A stretch of 64,000 nt of DNA, taken from the NCBI GenBank assembly GCA_022478985.1, contig JAKSZP010009607.1, positions 19,030-83,029 of the forward strand, in the 5' to 3' direction. Below, piece by piece: positions 31,200 to 42,999 of the stretch (within the stretch, counting starts at the first letter, position 1; every line of letters starts with the position of its first letter). Under the pieces are notes generated by a model. That model was not told the origin of the DNA and ran no database searches. It worked only from the letters and a program-made list of their open reading frames with translations. The position numbers were made by a program, and so were the translations under genes. The DNA comes from Massospora cicadina (Eukaryota; Entomophthoromycota; Entomophthoromycetes; Entomophthorales; Entomophthoraceae).

Positions 31200-33940
31200 T
31201 GATAGTGATAGCGCAGAGCTAAATTTAATGCAGCAGCCACCAATTGCTAATTAGGGGTATAAATAAGTCCACAATCTTAGTCAAAGTAAGGCCCACAGGT
31301 TGGCACCCCTCTTTGATTGATAAGAATGTATGTTCTTTTAGCTCCAATGGCTGCAGCCAAGACCTTAACAAATCGGTTGATTTTGCAGGTTAGATCTTTT
31401 TTTAAGTTTGGTTTAGTGATTTTTTAGGCTTGATATGCTTAATAGGTTTGTTTTTCTAGGCAATTAATAACAGCAATAATCATTTGTTTATTTATACCTA
31501 CTATGCTAATGAATTCTGGTCTTCTATTCCATGAATGACATACTACCTACCACGTTATATATAAGTATTCTGTCAATGTAGCTCTATAGATAAAAAAAGG
31601 TTTATGGGTTTAATGTAATAAAGAAGATTATAATAATGAAAATGTATCAGAGGGCTTTAATGAGAGTTTTTTAAGTTTTTACTTGTGTTTTTATATAAAC
31701 TATGTCTTAACTTGCTGCAGAGATTTAAGCTAATCTGACTGTGAATTACATTCTATCATGAGGCTATAAGAAAAAAATGCAATAAGAAAGTCTCAAAAGT
31801 ACTTAGATCACTTCGTCTTATAGACATAATAATATTTCTTGCCATACAAGATAAGAATATTAGATCCTTTAATAACGTGCTCTTGATATAAAGTAAGTCA
31901 TAACCGTTTTACACAAGCATAAGTTGAGCTGATATAGCTAACCATATGCTACAAATCACTACTTATAATCATCTCAAATTTTTTACTTATGTTAAGATAT
32001 ACAGATAAAATCTTTTAGTATAAAGTTATGTAATAGTAATTTTTAATATTTTTTCTACAATCTATTTTAAAGTTACAAGAAAATATCTACATTTTTATAT
32101 ATTGCATAATCACATATACTCTTTCAAATACTATTTATAAATTATATCATAACTATACTAAAGAGAATAAAGTATAAGTTAAGTAGAGTTTATACTAAGT
32201 ATCAGGATGAGATACAAGTTAAAAATACAAATGCTAATTTTTTGTAATCTACTCAATAAAAGGATAAAAATAGTGATAAAGAATCATAATCTGTTAAACA
32301 TTAATCTTAGAGAGTATTATGATTTTTTTACAGGAATAAACTATACTATTAATCCAACAAGGCATACTAAATTTATTCAAAAAGTTTTTACTTACATAAT
32401 ATTACACTTAGAGTATATAGTAATACCATCTCTTTTAACTTATGGCAAAATTTTCTACTAACAGATTATAAAGCTTCTATAAGTAATCTTATAAATTGTA
32501 CTTTGATCTAAGATTCCTGATGCAGCTTCCAAGATGAATAGACCTTTCACTCTTAGAACTAAAAAGAGAACTAACCCAAGGGCTTCGTCATTGGCCTAAA
32601 TATGGGATCTGAGATATGCTGTGATAGTGCTGGATAGATGCCGTTTTCCTTGTCAAAATCCCCACCCATACCAATTATATATTTCAAAACAAAATTATTT
32701 CTGACTCAGTTGAACTTTAAGTTCAAAAATAGACAGCTCTATTGTAAATTTAAGATACAAAAATATTCACAACAAGAGCAAATACTTCTTCCAAACAGAA
32801 GGCCTATTAGGAGTAACTCAGTTGGAATTGATAACTGATATAACCCTGGGTGGAATTATTTAAAAAATATGCAAATAAGCCCCAAGTTAGACAAAGACAA
32901 AATGGTGGGTATCAATTATGATACTAAGTTTGGTGGAGCCAAAGTGGCATTTAACTCTGAAAAAATTTCTACCAATAAAGTGTATTTTATATTATATTTA
33001 TTATGCATAAATTGAAACCTAGCATTTGTGACTCAGTTCAGATCCTTTGAGTGAGTAATTGTTATAATTTTGGTCATTGTTACTAGTCTATGCCAACTCC
33101 CTCCTGTAAACCCTGAAACCCATAACTTTACCAATAGTATGGTGCTGAGTTATTTTTCTTTAGATTATGCCTAAAAAAGTTTTACTTAAATTGATTTTCT
33201 ATTTTAAATTAAAGTATTGTACAATGGGCTGCTAAAGATTAAGGCCATGGAAAGGTCACACCTGTTAGCTTCTATTATAAGAGAATTAATGAGTGAAAAT
33301 TCTGTTTAAATGTGTAAAGTATTATATTAAACAGTGCTAGAAACACCTCACACTCATTATCACCATTACAGAAAACCTGAACACCTTTCCTATCTCAAAT
33401 AATTTACCCCTTAGAGGTGGATCGCAGTCTTGTAGTCTGTTTCTAGTAATGTGGGTGTTCAGGTACTTACACTTACAGCCCAATTTTATCTTAGTGCGCA
33501 TCAAAATTAACAATTTACTTCTGTAACTTGACATTATGTTCTCAAAGATAGTGCCATGATTCCAGGTATAAAAATCCCAAAAGGAGGTCTGAGGCATAGC
33601 CACAGAAGGTGCTAATGAATACTTAAAGACTATCAATAAACTCTCACAGGCAATAGACAAGAAATAAGTAGTGGCTCTTCCTGCTGAAATAACATTACAA
33701 AATAAGCACATACTCAAGTAAAAAGTTCAATTATCAAAAAATATAGAATATAGTAATATAAGGTTGGAGATATGAGCAAAATTTAGTGCTATGTTACATT
33801 CCTAGAGAAAAAATTAAATAGCTGGGATTTGATTTCAGGACTTAAAACACAAACACCAATTCTCACCTTGATATAAGTAAATTTCTATCATTTAAGGCAA
33901 GCTGACTGGGCTGGACATTACCAATGCCTTAATATGAGAA
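31200..33940. other. A+T-rich region without recognised genes
   Basis: About 2.7 kb of strongly A+T-rich sequence. The longest frames are 33337-33717 on the minus strand and 32207-32461 on the + strand; neither resembles a known family, and the second is what such base composition gives by chance. I found no transposable-element motif here. It is the longest block that could be old host intergenic DNA. Confidence 0.45.
33337..33717 (-). CDS. Hypothetical open frame, 126 codons
   Basis: An uninterrupted minus-strand frame in an otherwise gene-poor A+T-rich stretch. It is the longest frame outside recognised elements in this part of the window. The predicted protein has a hydrophobic N-terminal third and several scattered cysteines, but no motif I can name. 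There is no obvious partner gene nearby. It could be an exon, part of an old element, or chance. Confidence 0.2.
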   Translation of the reverse strand: MSMCLFCNVISAGRATTYFLSIACESLLIVFKYSLAPSVAMPQTSFWDFYTWNHGTIFENIMSSYRSKLLILMRTKIKLGCKCKYLNTHITRNRLQDCDPPLRGKLFEIGKVFRFSVMVIMSVRCF

Positions 33941-34111
33941 ACTAAGTAAATCAAGAAGAAAAGAAAATAAAATAAGAAGAAACAAAATAAATAAAAATAA
34001 AAGTAAAGAAAAGAAATAAAAAAGAAATGATGAGATAAGATAAGATGATAAAAGAGAATAAAATAAAATAAGATAAAATGTACTTTCATAAAATAAAAAT
34101 AAAATTGATAA
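33941..34111. repeat. A-rich low-complexity tract, LINE target
   Basis: Nearly all A with scattered T and G (aaataaaataaaa-like). The last 17 bases, 34095-34111, are duplicated at 40175-40191 on the other side of the LINE, and similar A-rich sequence continues past 40191. The tract was therefore split by the LINE insertion. The minus frame 33892-34131 across it is low-complexity. Confidence 0.8.
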
Positions 34112-34199
34112 CTTTTTCTGTTAAGCATCACTTTTTCAAAATCAATTCAGCCTTGAAATTTAGCTCCACTAAAGAGATTTATGAAAACTATTAGCAATT

Positions 34200-36305
34200 A
34201 TGGCGGGAAATCTCGCAAAAGAACCCGCGGGCTCAGACAAACAAGTCAGCAACACCCCCAAATAAAGAAACCCCCGGTTAACCACCTCAGGGTCAACCAG
34301 AATCACCCGCTCTCAAGCAGCGGCTGTGAAAGCAGGCACCACCCCCCAACCTGGAGCTACTTCAACTAGCGCCAGTTCACCTGATCGCACTTCTGCAACA
34401 TGCACGCCCAACAGCTCTGCATGCGCTACCTCCCACCAACCCGCTGGGCCCCCTCCAACCAAGGAGGCCATCACCCACGCTGTTTTAATGGCGTCTGCTC
34501 AGTTGAATGCAACTCAGCCCATCCAGGCATTCACCTCCCCCATTGTGTCAGCTAATTCAGCCCCATCTATTATTGCTGACGCCGTGTTTCTGGCTCCCCC
34601 CATGAGGGGCGATACCCAGCTACCTGGCCCCCAAACCCTTGGATGTAAGGTTGGATTAGACGCACATTCTGGTTCACTAAGCACCAAATTGGGACAATCT
34701 ACTCTTCCCAATGGGGATTCAAATGGTTCGGATTTTGGAACTTCACACCAGTTCCAATCTCACCCATCCCATTTAAACCCCATAATCGGCACTTCTCAAG
34801 TTGGCACTTTATCTCCATATGCTGAAAATGACCAATTCACCAATCAGTCAGTGAGTTATGCCCACGAAATCATAGCAAATGCTCGGGCTGAATTTACCCA
34901 AATAGATTGGGATGGTGATGAAACATCGCCCTCCTCCCAATTGGATGGAGTTAATCCCAATCTGGATGGGCCTCCCCAATTTAGCGAGGCCCAACAATCT
35001 GCCCCTCAATCCAATATGACTCCAGCAACTGCTGGAACTTTCCAGCAACAGGGGAACTCTGTAAACTTGTCCAAACCACCAGCTTGCATTCAACCCACGA
35101 TTGCAGCCCAAAGCAAACACAAACGTACCAAAGGAGCCACTGGGGCGTGGCAAAAACCTCTGGCACCAACGCTACCCAAAGCCAATCCCCGTGAAGTGGC
35201 GTTTATTGCTGATGTTAAGAAGAAATGGGCCAAAACTAGAGCGCAAAAAGCTCTACCTCGCTCAACCCTCTCCCACGCAATTTGCCTATATTATGGGCAT
35301 AACCCTGTTGAATTCTATATGGAGGATTACTTCTCATACTTTGCAGCAATCACGGAGACATTTCCAACTAACACCATCATCCATGAATCAGTGGAGGGCC
35401 ACTACATCGATGTGGCTTCACTGAAGCTGCCCTTGCTGACCATGCTGCCACCCTCCAGGTCATTATTCTGCGTGGATCTCTTTGCATCTCCCGCACACAC
35501 TCTCACCTGGAGAAAATTTTATGGGTTACTTTTTCCAACCTACCAACGACTGTTGATCCTGAGTCTCTTAAACTGGCGCTCCATCGTGGTTTAATGGAGT
35601 TTGGGTCTGTTCTTTCAGTGGACTTTAGCATCCCCTCTTACTATGCTCCCACATAAAGAGCTGGCACTGCTAGGGCGTCGTTCATCCCCTCCCCCACTGT
35701 ATCCCGCAACATTGAGGTTATTCCTCATGTGGCGTTAGTTGGGGCATGCCCTGAGATTTTTTGTCGACCCAGATCAGGCGTGACCCCGGTGTTCATGGTG
35801 TAACGCCCTTGGACACCTGTATAGTGGCTGCACAGATCAAAAACAAGCTTTCTTAGCCACCACCCAGGGGCTTAAACCAGGCCAAAAACAATCCCACGTG
35901 GCTGCAGCAGCAATTCCACAACCCACACAATGGGTTCCCGTTCAAGACCTGTCCCCTGAGGCCTTACGCCTAGCAGTTGAAACAGCTAACCCCACTATTG
36001 GTATGGGATACCTTCACGCTCATGCCCCCTTCCAGTGGGCACCCCCTCCAATCTCCCAGAGTCAACTCCCTCTCTCACCAAGCGCAAGGCATCTCCCACA
36101 GGGCGCCCCTCGTCAGCCACCCCCAATAAGGGCTCCGCGGCACCCCCCACCACCCTCCACCAGCGATTTATCGCATCAACCCTCAGTTCCTAATGGAGCT
36201 ATGCCCACCAGCATGGACTGGCGACCCGCGGCCTGTGGTAGAAGTGCCACCTCAAAGAGTCCTACCCCAACCCACAGTCCATTTCGCGCGGCTCCTTTGC
36301 AGTGA
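34200..36305 (+). pseudogene. LINE ORF1, nucleic-acid-binding protein (interrupted)
   Basis: Starting at the ATG at 34200, one frame runs almost to 36305, about 702 codons. A TAA at 34263 interrupts it early, leaving 34326-35594 as the longest open part. Near 35,455 the likely reading continues in another frame (with a stop near 35,656) and returns near 35,785. The protein is rich in Pro, Ser, Thr and Gln. It has a zinc knuckle C-S-W-C-N-A-L-G-H-L-Y-S-G-C (C-x2-C-x4-H-x4-C) at 35790-35831, followed by a very proline-rich tail. In related LINEs, ORF1 protein binds the element RNA. Alternative starts further downstream are possible. Confidence 0.75.
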
Positions 36306-36577
36306 TGGAGGAAGTGAATATGAACTCAGACTCATCAAATGGGGACACCGCGGAGGTCGCCATTGAGCACCCTCAGGTCCTTCCCCTGCAACGGAGTGGG
36401 GGCAGCATCCTAGGCTGGCTTACTGGGTCCTCCGCCCCCACCCTCTCCTTCCCCTCAAAACCCTCAACGCTCCTCACGGATTGCAGCTAATAGTCAAGCT
36501 AAAGGACTCAAAACTAGCCGCCTCACAGCAGCAGGTTTAAGCGCTGGCAACCCCCCAGGACATGGAGAGGAACAGCT

Positions 36578-39500
36578 ATGAGTCCTCACGGCAGCACCCT
36601 GGCCCTGCAATCCATCAACGCGAATGGGTTGTGGGACTTTAAGCGGAGAGCCCACCTCCTCCGCAACTTCAGGTCAGCATAAATTGACATCGCTGCTGTC
36701 CAGGAGCCCCATATCCTCCCCCACGAACAATCTGCATGGAATGAACAGTTTGGAGGCAACTCCTTCTGGACAAACCATGCCGCCCTTATTGTTATAGATC
36801 CCTGGGTTAAAACCCATTCTTTTTCACAATATCTAGGTGGCCGCCTCATACTGGCCAAACTCACCACTCCTGACTTCTCTTTCTTCGCTGCAAGCATCTA
36901 CCTGCCTAATGCAGGTCAGGAGCAAAACCGGCCCTTGGAAGAGCTCATCCAACTCAATCTCCCACGGAATACAGTCCTCTTGGGAGATTTCAACATAATC
37001 ATAAGTCGCGTCCGTGACTCTTACCCCCCTGCAGCAAAGGAACGCCCTGGATTAAGTTGCTCTAGGATTTACTTCGCCTGAGTGGCTTTATGGATGCGCT
37101 TCTACCCTCCGCGTCTGGCCTAGGTTGCATGACTAGGATCCAGTATGATGGAGGAGCTTTCCAGTCAGCGTCACGCATAGATATGGAACTGATTGGCCCC
37201 CTGCTAATTGGCCGCGTCTCCCCTCCCATCTCTCGTGACAACCATCTGAGTGATCACAGGTCATTCACCGTTTTCCTCACCACCACGCTTAGACTGACGC
37301 GTAGGTTCTGGCCTAGGATTGCCTCAGCTCTTCTCAACAACCCCTTCACTAAGGAGAAGCTGTCTATGACCATCCTGGAGACTCTCACCTCCCCCACCCC
37401 ACCTGATTGACCACAAGGCTAGATGGGCGGTGACCAAGGAGGGCATCACCCGCGTTGCTTACAACTGTGCCAAAGCCCAGAAAACCGCAGCTCGTGCCAG
37501 AGTCAAAAGGGCGGAAGCCAGAATCAGACATCTGGAGCGAAACTACCAGCCTTCGCCCTCTCCCAGTTGGTTGGAAGACTGGGAAGCGGCGCAGGAAGCA
37601 CCCCGCTTGGAGCTCACACTGCAGGAAGAACGGGCAGCAAACTTTACAACATCTCGTTACTATGCTCAATGGGAACGCCCCACCCACTTCTTCTTTCAGA
37701 AACAGGAAGCCCAGTCAACAGCGCAGGATATTACTGCACTGAAGATTGGCACTACAACCACTTCGGATAAGGAGGAAATCACGCAGGAGCTACACCGCTT
37801 CTACTCCAGCCTCTTCCATGCCACCCAGGTGGACCCATCGGACATCCAAGACTTCCTGTGGCAGGCTCCAGAGCCTCCCATTGACCCACGGGCTGATGAG
37901 GCTCTACTGGCGCCTATTTCCATCCAGGAGGTTATGGAAACCCTTCTGAAATCTCCACGGCTTAAAGCCCCAGGCCCAGATGGAATACCCTTCGAGGTGT
38001 ACCTTCTGGAACCTGCGGTGATAGCCAGAACCCCCCGCGACCTCTTCGCTGCACTCTTGGTGAATGGCGAGGTCCTCCCTGACTCCGGAGGCTCAATCAT
38101 GACCCTCATTCACAAGAAGTCAGACCGTGAGAACCTGGCGAACTGGCGCCCCATAGCGTTGATCAACACAGACCACAAGCTCTTCACTAAGCTTCTGGCC
38201 AACCGCATCACCAAATGGGTGTCACCTCGCCTCTCCCCATCCCAGAACGGTTTTATTCTAGGGAGGTCGTTATGGGACAACTATAATGACCTTCACGTGA
38301 CTTTGACTGCTAACTCTTATAAGGTGAATGGCTTTGTGGCTCTCCTGGATATGGAGAAAGCATATGATCGGGTGGCCTGGAAGTATATTGATGCTTCCCT
38401 GGCCTGATTCCATCTCCCCCCGCAGCTAGGCGCTGGATATCAGCGCTCTATGACCAGCTCCACATTAGAGTCCTGGCGCCAATGAATTTTACAGTGGCAG
38501 TACCAGTTGGACAAGGTCTCCGGCAAGGGGACCCCCTGAGCCCTATCCTTTTTAACATCACCCTCAACCCCCTCTTGGCCTCCTTACAAGACAAGCTAAC
38601 AGGGATTCTGGTCCCAGGTAAAGCCCTCACCTGCACCATGGCATTTGCAGATGACACCGCCATTGCATTTGGCTGCCCTGGGTATGTTGCCCTCGCTGCT
38701 GTGACCATTGAGAGGTACACCAAGGCGTCCAACGCCATGGCCAACACCTTCAAGACAACAGTTGTACAGGTCGGCTCCCCCACCTTCCCCCCACCATTTG
38801 GTATTGAACCTGTGTGCGGTACCTTCCGTCACCTGGGCGTTCTCACCAACCAGCAAGGAGTTGCGCTAAAAGACAATGAGGACTTGCTCCTCACAGCAGT
38901 TAACTCCAGGATTGCCAGCTGGAACCAATGGCACATCACCCCCCCAGGGTCGAGCTCTGATGGCCAATGTGTTCCTCCTCTACAAAGTCTGGTTCCTAGC
39001 GCATGTCTGCCCATTCACAGATGCCTTTTATACGCGGCTCAATGTACTCCTCCGCTGTTGGATCTGGGGCTCAAAACATCCACCAATGGCCCTCTCAACC
39101 ATTTCCTAACCCTGCAATGAAGGGGGCCTGGGGCTTCTGGACACGCGATCCCACGCCACCACAATCTTCCTGAAGTTCTTAAGGCCGATTGTCTGCTGGG
39201 ACGCGACCCCCATGCCCCAATGGGCGCCCGCCCTCCGCCAGTCGGTGTCAGCAGCTCTGGGTCTTCCTAGAGCATCTTTGACCTCATTAGGGGAGTGGCT
39301 CACAAACCACATAGGCCATCGCCTGAAACCATCCTCATCCCTCTACTGGAACCAGGCTCTCCTTGCCCTGAAACGAGTAGGCGCGCGGATCCACCATGCC
39401 TTCCCATACAGAAGGGAAGGCCCTGGCCTCAGCCCCCGTCGCCATGCAATTGTGCACAATGGACAAGTTGCCACAACTCTCCTCAACCCCCAAGGTCGTC

Positions 39501-40123
39501 CTCCCATCCGCCCTAGACTCCTTGAGCTCCTCCCTCCCTCCATGAGATTTGACCTTAAGGAATTGTGGAAGGACGTCTATCACCCCATCCTGTCAGCAAA
39601 GGTGTCCAACACCTTATGGAGGGTGCTCCACTGTTCATACAGGACAGGGGACCGGACTGGCCCTACCTTCCAGCACTGAAGCTGCCCCCGCTGTGCAGAG
39701 CTTATTGACTCCCACCTCCATCGTTTTTTCACCTGTCCATGTGTTGCCACATTTTGGTCAAAGGCCCGCGCGCTCCTCCATGCTCAGCCCTGGTCTGGAC
39801 ACCCTGTGAAAGACCTCATGTTCGAGCAGACGTTGCCTGGTTGCCACCAACCCCTCCTTGCCCTCGCCTATGCCACAGCCATCTGGACCATCCATAACTC
39901 CTTCCTTCATGCTGCCTTTGACCAGCAGGTGTGGAATTTTCCACACATGATCACCCACTTTCAGGTACACTTTAAGATGGCCCTGAAGTTCTGCACTATG
40001 TCGCCAACCCTCCCCTGCTCAGTTGTCACTGCAGCACGGCTCTGGCGCGCAAACCCCCCTCCCTTTCTTGATGCCTCCTCCCTCCCCTTCTCTCGCCTCA
40101 GGCTCTTAGGAGCCCAGGCGTAA
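36578..40123 (+). pseudogene. LINE ORF2, endonuclease and reverse transcriptase (few disruptions)
   Basis: From the ATG at 36578 the frame gives an apurinic-type endonuclease: S-I-N-A-N-G-L, then A-V-Q-E-P-H, L-L-G-D-F-N, and S-D-H-R-S-F near 37,250. There is one stop near 36,690 and a frame change at about 37,080-37,410. Reverse transcriptase follows in 37430-38407 (A-P-G-P-D-G-I-P, N-W-R-P-I-A-L-I-N-T-D, G-F-I-L-G-R, then L-D-M-E-K-A-Y-D). A frame change near 38,400 leads to Q-G-D-P-L-S-P and an intact F-A-D-D loop at 38644-38655. After another shift near 38,945 the frame runs to 40123 with stops at about 39,107 and 39,677. A C-x2-C-x8-H-x4-C motif lies at 39683-39736. Length is about 1,180 codons, usual for this class. 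Confidence 0.88.
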
Positions 40124-40174
40124 CTTAATAAACATCGATGAATCCCCCCTCAGGTTGGGACCATCTAGTACTAA

Positions 40175-40191
40175 AAAAATAAAATTGATAA
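40175..40191 (+). repeat. Target-site duplication of the LINE, 3' copy
   Basis: The 17 bases aaaaataaaattgataa are identical to 34095-34111. The element's own A tail merges with the first A run, so the exact boundary between tail and duplication can move by a few bases. Confidence 0.88.
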
Positions 40192-42450
40192 AATAAAATA
40201 AATCAAAATAATACATGTTAAAATAATAATAGTAATAGAATAGAATAAATATGGGGAAAAATCATAAAAACGCCAAAGTGAGTAAAATGGTCTCAAAAAG
40301 GATCCAATACAATTAAGCAAGAAATGGCAAACTGCTATCCAACCATGGCAGAGGGGGAGGGAGATTGCAAGGCTCATCTTAGCTGTTTCTTCCTCTGCCT
40401 AGAATAATACGCAGGAAAAGGCAAAGAGAAAGGGTGTGGATGCATCAGAAGTTTGAAGTATGAGGTCACCTAAGGACTGAGAATTATATAATTGTTGTGC
40501 CACTATAATAGAGACAATATAGTTTGCAAGATTGTGTTTAGCTTTTATCTGAGCGTTAGATATTTTCAAAAAGTGGCGATATTAGTGCAGATAATTTAGG
40601 CTTTTGTGTCTTTTTCTAATGCCATAACAATTAGTATGGATTATGGGCTTTCTAGTGGAAATTTAGGAGGTCACGCTTACCTGAAGAGGTAAATCCAGGA
40701 GCAAAGGTGGGGGAGCTAGAACCTCCACAAGCATCACAACAGACTTAGCTGTAGCTTTGTGGAGAGGATTACAGTTAGCAAGGCAAAATTAAACAACAAC
40801 TTTATGATCACTTTTGAATGGTGTGGTATTCAATTTGTGGGGTATAAAAACAAGTTGTTAATTGGGAGTCATAATTTTTATATAAAGCTGTTTAAAGTGA
40901 AAATTATATGGTTTACTGGCGTCACTAAATTCATAAACCTCTGACGATAAGAACCAGGGATTTTAATTAAATTGGATTGGGGTATCTTCATATATTTGAG
41001 ACTTAGTGGAAAAATGAGATGGTGAATGAGAGCGAATGGGGTTAATCCTGAGCCTCATTTGTTAATTCTTTTTCAGGTTGGTGAGTGAAGATGAAGGGCT
41101 AAGTAAGGGTAGGTTTTTATGCTGACCCATCAAGAAAGTGGGCAGAGTAAGAGGGACAGCAAACATCCCATTCAGTATATGCTGCGCAGCTTCAGAGCTA
41201 GTGACAATAATGGTGTGTTTTGTGATTAAGCGACATGAATTTTATAATAATCTTTTTAAACAAAAAGGGTAGATGTGGCGTACATTGTTTTTGCTTGCTC
41301 AAAAGAAATAGTCCAGCACTGCAGTAATGCAAGTGCATGTTAAAATTTTAGTGAGCAATGGTGGGATGGTGGGGAGCGATGGTGGCAGTTGTGCAAGGGG
41401 CAGCAAGGTTTTTTGCACTGGAAGGAGCAGTGTAATTATAAACGGGTTCAGTGTCTTAGGCAGAAATCAAAGACATTAACTCTTTGTATAGATCTTGTGA
41501 CGATGGTATGATGGGAGGCTGCAAATGCAATCATAATGGAGGTGTTTTTAGGAACTAGTATGAGTGGTGGGTAAAAGTTTTTATATATTATTTAAGATTC
41601 TAAAAGCTGCATTTGCGTCCTCCTCAGAAGAGAACTTAGTATTAAATAGTCTATATTTGAGCGGAAATTATAAATTCTTCTGGAGCAAAGACAGAAGTTG
41701 CCAGCTCAATAATTGCTTTTTAGAATAATTAGATAAGTGCCCATAGTCAACTAGGAAGTACTAAATTTTTACTGAGATGGAGCATTGGTGTGGGCTGAGT
41801 TGAGTGTGCACATGCAATATATGATGCAAGATCTTAAGAGAGACAAATGATCTGCAAAGTTAGGAGTATAGGACAAACTAATACAAAGGCGTTTATGACG
41901 GGGAAGAAAAGCTAGGTGGAGCTTCGCTGCTGCCTCATACTAGAGCAGCAGACAGAAAAGCCAAGGACATTGGTGCTGAACTGTGATTTTCCAATTCCTT
42001 ATTGTAAATTTAACAATAAATTAAAAACGCTCAAAGGTGTTGTTGAGTGTAAAGAAAAAAACAAATTTCTGGAAGATTTTATTTACCTTCTAGTATGCTA
42101 TAATAGATAATAACATAGAAGAACAAGAATATTTGTATGCTGCATAAAATTTTTCAACTGTTTCTATGTATTTTGGCATTATAAACTCCAAACATGAAGT
42201 CATTTTTCCTGTGCATGCTCAAGCTTTCATAAATATTATTTTCATTAAAGTTACAGATTTTGTTTTTACACTGAAGTTATAGGTTGATAACCACTACTAC
42301 AACTACTACTACTCATAGATTGAGCATAACTACAGGGCAACAGCTGAGACAGAATCATCTTCTCCCTGCTTCATATCAAGCTTGGCTTGGTGAAGCAATT
42401 TGTAAAGGCTCTTACACTGAAAATAAATGTTTTTAACATACTGGTTAAAC
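40192..42450. other. Unassigned DNA with no recognised gene
   Basis: About 2.2 kb with only short chance-like frames (40171-40377 minus, 40759-40944 plus, 41916-42110 plus). The first few dozen bases continue the A-rich target of the LINE. An (act)n-type microsatellite lies at about 42,291-42,316. I saw no transposable-element motif. Confidence 0.4.
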
Positions 42451-42484
42451 TTTTTCTGGCCTGTCATTCAAAAAAATAAAGGCA

Positions 42485-42930
42485 AGTGTGTTTGATGGTC
42501 CTCACATTTGGACCCTTATTCATGACAAGAAATTTGTCAGGAAGATGGATCATAAGGATAGAGCAGCATGGATTTCTTTTGTAACATTTATTAACAACTT
42601 CCTTGGTAATAAGAAGGCAGAAAACTATGTAATTCTGGTTAAAAGGATGCTAAAGGCATTTTGCAATCTTGGATGCAACATGAGTATTAAGATGCAATTC
42701 TTGATTAGCCATCTTGATCAATTTCCCAAAAACCTTGGGGACGTTAGCAATGAGCAGGGGGAACGCTTCCATCAAGACCTGAAGAAAATGGAAGAGCTTT
42801 ATCAATGGTGATGGTACATGAAGATGATGGCAAGCTACTGGTGGAGCATCAAATGAGTCCATCCTGAGAAATTCCACAAACATAAGAGCTACAAGCGCAA
42901 ATTATTGCCTGAATGAATTTTTCAAGCCCT
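42485..42930 (+). pseudogene. Fragment of an uncharacterised conserved protein, C-terminal part
   Basis: The frame 42488-42811 (107 codons) has a distinctive end: L-G-C-N-M-S-I-K-M, then S-H-L-D-Q-F-P-K-N-L-G, then E-Q-G-E-R-F-H-Q-D-L. After a stop the same reading continues weakly to about 42,930 with W-W-S-I-K and a basic K-R-K-L-L-P-E tail. From memory this matches the end of a protein family of unknown function that is repeated many times in arthropod and some other animal genomes and is probably carried by a transposon. I have not been able to check this. There is no start region and no partner domain here, so it looks like a relic. Confidence 0.55.
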
Positions 42931-42948
42931 ATATGTCACATTTCTGCT

Positions 42949-42976
42949 TTAATTAATTAATTAATTAATTAATTAA
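42949..42976. repeat. (ttaa)n microsatellite
   Basis: About seven tandem units of ttaa directly downstream of the conserved fragment, at a position where the sequence changes to A+T-rich DNA. Confidence 0.9.
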
Positions 42977-42999
42977 CATCTTTCATCTATATGTACATA

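Larger units (their letters stand above)
34112..40174 (+). mobile_element. Full-length L1-like LINE with perfect 17-bp target duplication
   Basis: The element is about 6.06 kb: a short 5' leader of 88 bp, ORF1 (34200-36305), a gap of 272 bp, ORF2 (36578-40123) with endonuclease and reverse transcriptase, and a 3' end with an aataaa signal (about 40,128) and the tail gggaccatctagtacta plus A. The 17 bases aaaaataaaattgataa flank it perfectly at 34095-34111 and 40175-40191. It is far richer in G and C than its surroundings. ORFs are interrupted at only a few places, which makes it the youngest-looking large insertion in the window. No RNase H domain was seen. Confidence 0.92.

Noticed and set aside
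33892..34131. 79-codon minus-strand frame rich in F, Y and L
   Set aside because: Translation of an A-rich low-complexity tract; there is no coding signal.
35101..35424. 107-codon frame overlapping LINE ORF1
   Set aside because: The same stretch is covered by the longer ORF1 frame in register with its ATG and zinc knuckle; this one is an alternate-frame shadow.
37385..38109. Minus-strand frames of about 100 codons within the LINE
   Set aside because: They are antisense to the well-supported reverse transcriptase frame and arise from its G+C-rich codons.
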